A DNA stretch of 64,000 bases from Chitinophaga niabensis (lineage in GTDB: Bacteria > Bacteroidota > Bacteroidia > Chitinophagales > Chitinophagaceae): NCBI GenBank assembly GCA_017849435.1, contig JAFIGY010000009.1, positions 496,001 through 560,000 of the forward strand, read 5' to 3'. Shown here in pieces: positions 61,225-64,000 of the stretch (positions within the stretch are counted from its first letter, which is position 1; each line of letters opens with the position of its first letter). The position numbers and the translations under genes were made by a program. Under the pieces are notes generated by a model. The model saw only the letters and a list, made by a program, of their open reading frames with translations, ran no database searches and was not told the DNA's origin.

Positions 61225-63375
61225 ATGAAATATTTTACGCTACTTTTTGTTGGTTGCTTTATGACAATGGCAGCCTCTGCCCAGCAGAAGGACTGGTTGC
61301 TGGATAATACCGGCTACAACGCCGCCGTGAAAGAATCAGGTAAAGAGATCACTTTAAGCAACGGGCTTGTCAGCCGCAGCTTCAGCATCACGTCCAATGC
61401 CGTGTGCACAGACTTCCGGAATCTTACCAGCGGCGAACAATTGTTACGCGCTGTAAAACCCGAAGCCCGCATCACCGTCAACGGAAAAGAATACAACATC
61501 GGCGGCCTGGGCGGACAGCAGCAACAGGCTTACCTGCTGCCGGAATGGCTGCCCGGTATGAAAAGCAGCGACAACGATTTTCAATACGTTTCCCATACCG
61601 TAACGCCGATTGCGCCTTACGTGCATTGGCAGCCCAGGCTCTGGGCCACCAATCGCCGCCAGCCTTCCGGGAAAACGCTCACATTCACCTATGCGGCAAA
61701 AGCATTACCAGGCATCGGGGTGAAAGTACATTATGAGTTATACGATGGGATTCCGTTGCTGTGCAAATGGCTGAGCGTGGAGAACAGGTCCGGCAACGAT
61801 TTCAAGTTGGATCAGGTGGTGAACGAAGTACTGGGCGCGGTAGAAGAGGAGTCTGCCGTAGTGGGTGCAACGGATCAGATGAAAGTGCCGCACGGCATTT
61901 ATATCGAAAGCAATTACGCGTTCAACAACGCCATGAAAGCCCGCCTCAGCGATCAGACCACGCACTGGAAGGCAGACAGTTCCTATCGCTCACAGGTGAA
62001 CTACGATTATCTGACCCCCTGCCTGCTGGAAGTCTATCCCGACCACGGCATTCACATCAACATAGCAACCGGTACAACTTTTAAATCCATCCGTACATAC
62101 GAATTATTGCTGGATGGCTACGACCGGGAACGGAACGGCCTCGCGCAACGCGCCATGTACCGCACCATCGCTCCCTGGACCACGCAGAATCCCATCTTCA
62201 TGCACCTCGTAGCCTCTTCGCCGGAGAAAGTAAGAACGGCTGTTGATCAATGCGCGGAAACCGGTTATGAAGGCGTGATCCTGAGCTTCGGCAGTGGATT
62301 GAATATGGAAGATACCAGTGCAGCCAATATCCGGAAGTTCAAAGAACTGGCGGATTATGCGCATGCAAAGAAAATATTGCTGGGTGGTTATTCCCTGTTC
62401 TCCAGCCGCCGTATCAGCGATGAAGACGATGTGATCGATCCGAAAACGGGGAAACCCGGCGGCGCCATGTTTGGTGGCCATGCGCCCTGCCTGGGCAGCA
62501 AATGGGGCATCGCTTACCTGCAAAAGATCAAATCCTTCATCCGGCAGACAGGATTTGACATATTTGAGAACGATGGCCCTTATCCCGGCGACGTCTGCGC
62601 CTCCACTACGCATCCCGGCCACAAGGGACTGGAAGATTCGCAATGGACACAGATGGAGCAGCAAAAGAAATTCTATCGCGATTTGAACGAAGAAGGCATT
62701 TACATCAATGCGCCGGACTGGTATTTCCTCGATGGCACGCACAAGATCGCACTGGGTTATCGCGAAGTGAACTTCTCGCTTCCCCGCGAGCAACAAACGA
62801 TCCTCAACCGTCAGAATATCTTTGACGGTACCTGGGAAAAAATACCATCCATGGGTTGGGGATTTGTACCGTTGACGCAGTATCATGGCGGTGGCGCTGC
62901 TGCCACACTGGAACCGCTGAAAGACCATCTGCCTACGTACGAAAATCTCATGATGCAGTACTATGGCGGCGGCATTCAGGCCTGCTACCGCGGTCCCCGT
63001 TTGTACGACACAGATGAAACAAAAAACCTCGTCCGCAAAACCCTCAGCTGGTACAAAAAATACCGCAACATCGCGAATGCGGATGTCATCCACCTGCGCC
63101 GTGCCGATGGCCGCGACTGGGATGGTTTCCTGCATGCAGACCCGCACCAGCCTTATAAAGCCCTCGTGATGCTCTTCAACCCCCTCACCACAACGATCAC
63201 CCGTGAGATCACGCTGCCCCTGTACTATACCGGTCTCAGCAGATCCGCTTCCATCCGCGTGCAGGAAGGCCCCGCAAAACAATACACGCTTGACAGGGGC
63301 TATAACGCAAAGGTAAAAGTAGAGATCCCGGGGCAAGGGTATACTTGGCTGGTGGTGGAAGGTGCCGCAAAATAG
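61225..63375 (+). CDS. Exported clan-GH-D-like glycoside hydrolase (family not assigned)
   Basis: A 716-residue exported enzyme with signal peptide MKYFTLLFVGCFMTMAASAQ. Residues of about 40-325 look like a beta-supersandwich, as in alpha-galactosidases. A barrel follows: GYEGVILSFGSGLNMED, LLGGYSLFSSRR, and GFDIFENDGPYPGDVCAS, whose Asp445 or Asp450 is the best nucleophile candidate; INAPDWYFLDG (Asp498) may supply the acid. A C-terminal beta domain ends the protein. The layout resembles GH36/GH27-type enzymes, but the motifs do not match those families as I know them. It lies 80 bases after SusD, so it should act on the imported glycan in the periplasm. Alpha-galactosidase is the likeliest annotation, not a certain one. 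Confidence 0.6.
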   Translation: MKYFTLLFVGCFMTMAASAQQKDWLLDNTGYNAAVKESGKEITLSNGLVSRSFSITSNAVCTDFRNLTSGEQLLRAVKPEARITVNGKEYNIGGLGGQQQQAYLLPEWLPGMKSSDNDFQYVSHTVTPIAPYVHWQPRLWATNRRQPSGKTLTFTYAAKALPGIGVKVHYELYDGIPLLCKWLSVENRSGNDFKLDQVVNEVLGAVEEESAVVGATDQMKVPHGIYIESNYAFNNAMKARLSDQTTHWKADSSYRSQVNYDYLTPCLLEVYPDHGIHINIATGTTFKSIRTYELLLDGYDRERNGLAQRAMYRTIAPWTTQNPIFMHLVASSPEKVRTAVDQCAETGYEGVILSFGSGLNMEDTSAANIRKFKELADYAHAKKILLGGYSLFSSRRISDEDDVIDPKTGKPGGAMFGGHAPCLGSKWGIAYLQKIKSFIRQTGFDIFENDGPYPGDVCASTTHPGHKGLEDSQWTQMEQQKKFYRDLNEEGIYINAPDWYFLDGTHKIALGYREVNFSLPREQQTILNRQNIFDGTWEKIPSMGWGFVPLTQYHGGGAAATLEPLKDHLPTYENLMMQYYGGGIQACYRGPRLYDTDETKNLVRKTLSWYKKYRNIANADVIHLRRADGRDWDGFLHADPHQPYKALVMLFNPLTTTITREITLPLYYTGLSRSASIRVQEGPAKQYTLDRGYNAKVKVEIPGQGYTWLVVEGAAK

Positions 63376-63453
63376 TAGCAGCCCCGGCCAAAATGCTACA
63401 AGCCGGTATCAAAGGCGTATCCTAACTTGGGGCAATGCATAAAACCGATACAA

Positions 63454-64000
63454 TGAAACGTAACATTCTTTTGCTGGCACTGTCCACGTTGCTGGCCATC
63501 CAAACGTCTGCACAGGAAAAAAGACTCTTCTCTGAAACACCGGAGCAAAAAGAAAAACGGCTCGCCTGGTGGACGAACGACCGCTTCGGGATGTTTATCC
63601 ACTGGGGCCTCTACGCCCTGCCTGCCCGTCACGAATGGGTGAAGAACCGGGAACGGATCACAGATTCCGCTTATCAGAAGTATTTCGACAACTTCAATCC
63701 GGACCTCTACGATCCTAAGGAATGGGCTAAAATGGCGAAAGCGGCGGGCATGAAATATGCCGTGATCACCACCAAACACCACGAAGGTTTTTGTCTTTTC
63801 GATTCCAAATACACGGATTATAAAGCGACCAATACGCCTATCAGAAAAGACCTGATCAAAGAATGGGTGGATGCTTTCCACGCGGAAGGTCTGAAGATCG
63901 GATTTTACTATTCGCTGATCGACTGGCATCATCCTGATTTCACGATCGACGGTACGCACTCCGCCCGTCCGAATAACGATGCGGATTATGAACAGCTGAA
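63454..64000 (+). CDS. GH29 alpha-L-fucosidase (3' end beyond the window)
   Basis: The first 182 codons of an exported alpha-L-fucosidase. Signal peptide MKRNILLLALSTLLAIQTSA. GH29 hallmarks are FGMFIHWGLYALPARHEWV (about 51-69), AAGMKYAVITTKHHEGFCLF, and GFYYSLIDWHHPDF near residues 150-163. The nucleophile Asp and acid/base lie downstream of the window, so activity cannot be judged. It removes alpha-L-fucose from glycans with retention. ATG at 63454 opens the signal; an in-frame ATG at 63436 would add six residues. It is the last visible gene of the locus. Confidence 0.93.

Noticed and set aside
62104-63336. A 410-codon minus-strand open frame opposite the unassigned glycosidase
   Set aside because: Antisense shadow; the plus-strand frame has a signal peptide and family-like motifs.

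Overview
The window looks like a chromosomal segment of a Bacteroidota bacterium, most likely a member of the Chitinophagaceae such as Chitinophaga or a relative. The sequence signs are a SusC/SusD pair with an ECF sigma factor and FecR anti-sigma factor, a type IX secretion (T9SS) sorting domain on a giant subtilisin-like protease, TAnnTTTG-type promoter elements with almost no Shine-Dalgarno sequences, several probable TTG/GTG starts, and many secreted glycoside hydrolases including a GH18 chitinase next to a GH20 hexosaminidase. The genus is an inference; no rRNA or tRNA gene is present to test it.

Layout. 1-14.2 kb: the end of an aspartate/glutamate racemase gene, a secreted protein of unknown function, a DUF4198-type protein, a GH105 unsaturated glycan hydrolase with a LacI/GalR-like operator, a 2,222-residue S8 protease with three LamG modules, an SGNH hydrolase, a secreted glyoxalase-fold protein, a GIGT-motif surface protein and a small membrane protein. 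14.3-18.1 kb: a compact oxidative pentose phosphate operon gnd-zwf-pgl. 18.1-22.9 kb, minus strand: an Oar-like TonB-dependent receptor with a small lipoprotein, preceded by a Crp/Fnr regulator gene broken by one in-frame TGA. 23.0-25.6 kb: a quinone-reductase-like KefF homologue and a KefB/C-type antiporter. 25.6-31.3 kb, minus strand: a tripartite RND efflux operon, divergent from a TonB-like gene across a shared palindrome.

32.4-45.3 kb is a carbohydrate block: GH18 chitinase, GH20 hexosaminidase, a POTRA/beta-barrel outer-membrane protein, a sialate O-acetylesterase-like enzyme, an acyltransferase, a GH3 beta-glucosidase and a second GH20 enzyme with a LamG tail. 45.3-50.7 kb, minus strand, holds signalling genes: a histidine kinase overlapping a response regulator with a Crp-like output, a secreted erythromycin-esterase homologue, and a LytS/LytR-type pair. 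50.8-53 kb is a gene-poor stretch with a lipoprotein, a small HTH protein, an imperfect direct repeat and a strong nested inverted repeat.

53-64 kb is a polysaccharide utilisation locus: mannonate dehydratase (TTG start), ECF sigma factor, FecR anti-sigma, SusC with an N-terminal STN signalling domain, SusD, a clan-GH-D-like glycosidase of a family I cannot name, and the start of a GH29 alpha-L-fucosidase that runs off the window. The gene content suggests that a fucosylated and possibly uronate-containing glycan is bound outside, imported through SusCD, sensed by the STN-FecR-sigma relay and cut by exo-glycosidases. I see no CRISPR array, prophage, insertion sequence or complete defence system. 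The best candidates for something undescribed are the unassigned glycosidase, the nested inverted repeat near 51.8 kb and the interrupted Crp regulator.
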